A stretch of DNA of 64,000 nt, from contig NZ_SRXO01000004.1 of assembly GCF_008360935.1 (NCBI RefSeq), positions 124,001 to 188,000 of the forward strand, given 5' to 3'. A program made the position numbers and the translations under genes. Under the pieces are notes generated by a model that was not told where the DNA came from, searched no databases, and saw only the letters and a list, made by a program, of their open reading frames with translations. The stretch comes from Siccirubricoccus phaeus (GTDB lineage Bacteria > Pseudomonadota > Alphaproteobacteria > Acetobacterales > Acetobacteraceae). This document shows, in pieces, positions 63,712 through 64,000 of the stretch (positions within the stretch are counted from its first letter, which is position 1; each line of letters starts with the position of its first letter).

Positions 63712-64000
63712 GGCGACTGCCTCCCGGCGGGGGCGAGGATCGGGGCCAGGGTGGCCGCACGGCCGCGCAGCCGGGTGATGTCGGCGCGCACCTGCTGCAC
63801 CTCGAGCAGGGCGGCGTTGAGTTGCTCGCGCGCGTCGGACAGGGCGCGCTGGGCATCGAGCACCTCGAGCAGCGAGAACTTGCCCGCCGCGTAGCCCTCC
63901 CGCGCCGCGGAAGCGGCCTCCGTGGCGGCGGGCAGGACGACGCGGCGGAGCGAGTCGGCGGCGCGCCAGGCCTGGTCCAGGCGCCGCTCGGCGTCGGCGA
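63708..64000 (-). CDS. czcC: CzcC-type outer-membrane channel, 3' end only
   Basis: Only the last 96 codons are in the window, and the 5' part lies beyond the edge. The frame reads RLDQAWRAADSLRRVVLPAA, then GYAAGKFSLLEVLDAQRALS and LLEVQQVRADITRLRG, the typical C-terminal helical repeat of TolC/CzcC-family channels. The stop codon overlaps the czcB ATG (ATGA). Confidence 0.88.
   Translation of the reverse strand, partial: ADAERRLDQAWRAADSLRRVVLPAATEAASAAREGYAAGKFSLLEVLDAQRALSDAREQLNAALLEVQQVRADITRLRGRAATLAPILAPAGRQSP

Overview
The window is a very GC-rich stretch from an alphaproteobacterium. Evidence for that is the strong GC bias at third codon positions, a GTTC-N7-GTTC SOS box in front of an imuA-imuB-dnaE2 cassette, and an HWE-family histidine kinase. 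The overall gene content would suit an Acetobacteraceae/Roseomonas-like genome or large plasmid, but that placement is inference. No rRNA, tRNA, CRISPR array or replication origin was recognised. Almost everything is accessory: defence, DNA damage, and metal/metalloid resistance.

1-24.1 kb is a defence island. A plus-strand SF2 helicase (1217-4534) with a possible nuclease-like C-terminus converges on a minus-strand operon of Phd/YefM-like antitoxin, a PIN protein that has lost three of its four catalytic acids, and an intact patatin-like phospholipase (6545-4660). That operon has a clear promoter and twin palindromic operators. Next come a CcdA-like two-gene unit, hypothetical genes, and a ParD-like antitoxin with a decayed copy of its tail. 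A six-gene minus-strand operon (22004-11376) then follows: ribbon-helix-helix regulator, DUF499 ATPase, DUF3780, DUF1156 DNA methylase, an unrecognised 137-aa protein, and a PLD-SNF2 helicase. These genes are translationally coupled or closely spaced, and an orphan SAM methyltransferase lies just downstream. A secreted GPGGGLY-repeat protein and an IS5-type element next to an IS110 fragment close the island.

24.2-29.9 kb is the SOS mutagenesis operon imuA-imuB-(75-aa gene)-dnaE2. 30.5-41.5 kb holds a secreted HEQEH protein, an HWE sensor kinase, a PadR / Cys-rich flavoprotein / MFS operon, a flavin monooxygenase-like gene, an orphan RHH gene under a palindrome, and a divergent LysR versus GNAT-MFS pair with a 27-bp palindrome over the LysR start.

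41.5-45.3 kb is a complete arsenic operon (arsR-arsC-ACR3-arsO-arsH). 45.4-56 kb is a metal-linked region that has been duplicated and is partly decayed. It contains three histidine-rich lipoprotein copies, two HFDP-repeat proteins, two porins (one with three in-frame amber codons), a Zn/Cd-type P1B ATPase, and remnants of a CDF transporter, an HlyD adaptor and an alpha/beta hydrolase. 56-64 kb is an apparent czcCBA efflux operon that continues into a secreted protein, a zinc-ribbon protein and a two-component system.
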